DNA of 64,000 nt from assembly GCF_015693305.1 (NCBI RefSeq), contig NZ_CP065139.1, positions 799,501 through 863,500 of the forward strand, given 5' to 3'. A model generated the notes under the pieces. That model made no database searches. It saw only the letters and a program-made list of their open reading frames with translations, and was not told the DNA's origin. The position numbers were made by a program, and so were the translations under genes. Source of the DNA: Sphingobium sp. Cam5-1. Its GTDB lineage: Bacteria; Pseudomonadota; Alphaproteobacteria; Sphingomonadales; Sphingomonadaceae. This document shows positions 63,801-64,000 of this stretch, in pieces (positions within the stretch are counted from its first letter, which is position 1; every line of letters starts with the position of its first letter).

Positions 63801-64000
63801 ATGGACATGTCCGAACTGATCGATCCCTTCGCTCGCCTGATCGAAGACGTCTGCACCCCCGCCGCGATCCGCGAGATCGAGCGGGGCGGCGGCAGCAGCG
63901 CGATGTGGAACGCCTTTGTCGAATCCGGCTTTCTCGACGCCCTCGTCGCCGAGGAGAAGGGTGGGGCAGGGCTCTCGCTGGAGGACGCCGCGCCGCTGAT
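63801..64000 (+). CDS. acyl-CoA dehydrogenase, second subunit (3' end cut by window edge)
   Basis: ATG at 63801, 13 bases after the previous stop, with AAGGGAG upstream. The first 66 residues (MDMSELIDPFARLIEDVC..., FVESGFLDALVAEEKGGAGL) match the N-terminal part of acyl-CoA dehydrogenases. The frame continues beyond the right edge. Tandem dehydrogenase genes of unequal type suggest a heteromeric enzyme. Confidence 0.8.
   Translation, partial: MDMSELIDPFARLIEDVCTPAAIREIERGGGSSAMWNAFVESGFLDALVAEEKGGAGLSLEDAAPL

Overview
The window looks like chromosomal DNA from a GC-rich alphaproteobacterium, most likely a sphingomonad (Sphingobium/Sphingomonas/Novosphingobium type). This is inferred from base composition and codon use, the dispersed intergenic repeats, and the mix of Rieske oxygenases, CoA-ester catabolism and two-partner secretion. 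No rRNA, tRNA, CRISPR or transposase was seen. Nearly all the sequence is coding.

Region 1 (1-9.9 kb) holds a flavodoxin-fold quinone reductase (cut by the left edge) behind a beta-CASP metallo-beta-lactamase-fold hydrolase on the minus strand. Divergent from these are a PEP-synthase-type dikinase and a P2-type cation ATPase. A PhnA-domain protein, a SulP-STAS anion transporter and a small XRE regulator follow on the minus strand.

Region 2 (10.2-42.2 kb) is the most unusual part. One very tight plus-strand operon of nine genes encodes a secreted CHAT peptidase, a CHASE2 adenylate/guanylate cyclase, a small secreted protein, a TpsB transporter, a 2138-residue TpsA exoprotein, a five-heme cytochrome, a GlcG/HbpS lipoprotein, an outer-membrane barrel and a ten-heme cytochrome with LVIVD repeats. 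Facing it is a minus-strand group: a CpdA-like cyclic-nucleotide phosphodiesterase, an FHA-membrane-decaheme fusion, a b-type membrane cytochrome, and an 841-residue flavoprotein with two cyclic-nucleotide-binding domains and four 4Fe-4S clusters. A CcmI/CycH-like cytochrome c maturation gene lies beyond. Making, sensing and degrading cAMP/cGMP are therefore encoded together with a chain of redox proteins that could run from a cytoplasmic reductant to the cell surface. An AT-richer two-gene cassette (DUF2188 plus a TIR-like protein) sits between the convergent arms.

Region 3 (42.2-50.8 kb) has a nucleotidyltransferase/metallophosphoesterase pair, then a second odd cluster: an orphan TpsB, a 2OG-Fe(II) oxygenase, a collagen-like lipoprotein, a degenerate EAL protein and an orphan ParB-like protein. 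Two transcription units in it share a 12-base upstream box (CACCAAATCGGT). Three copies of a palindrome, TTGCGT-N2-ACGCAA, lie around the cluster and are candidate sites for the ParB-like protein.

Region 4 (50.8-64 kb) is catabolic: two paralogous Rieske oxygenases, an SDR lacking the catalytic Tyr, XRE and LysR regulators, an AEC transporter, a sugar-phosphate-isomerase-like protein, a beta-hydroxyacid dehydrogenase, a class III CoA transferase, an enoyl-CoA hydratase and two acyl-CoA dehydrogenases (the last cut by the right edge). It probably degrades an aromatic, terpenoid or steroid-like acid, but the substrate cannot be read from sequence.
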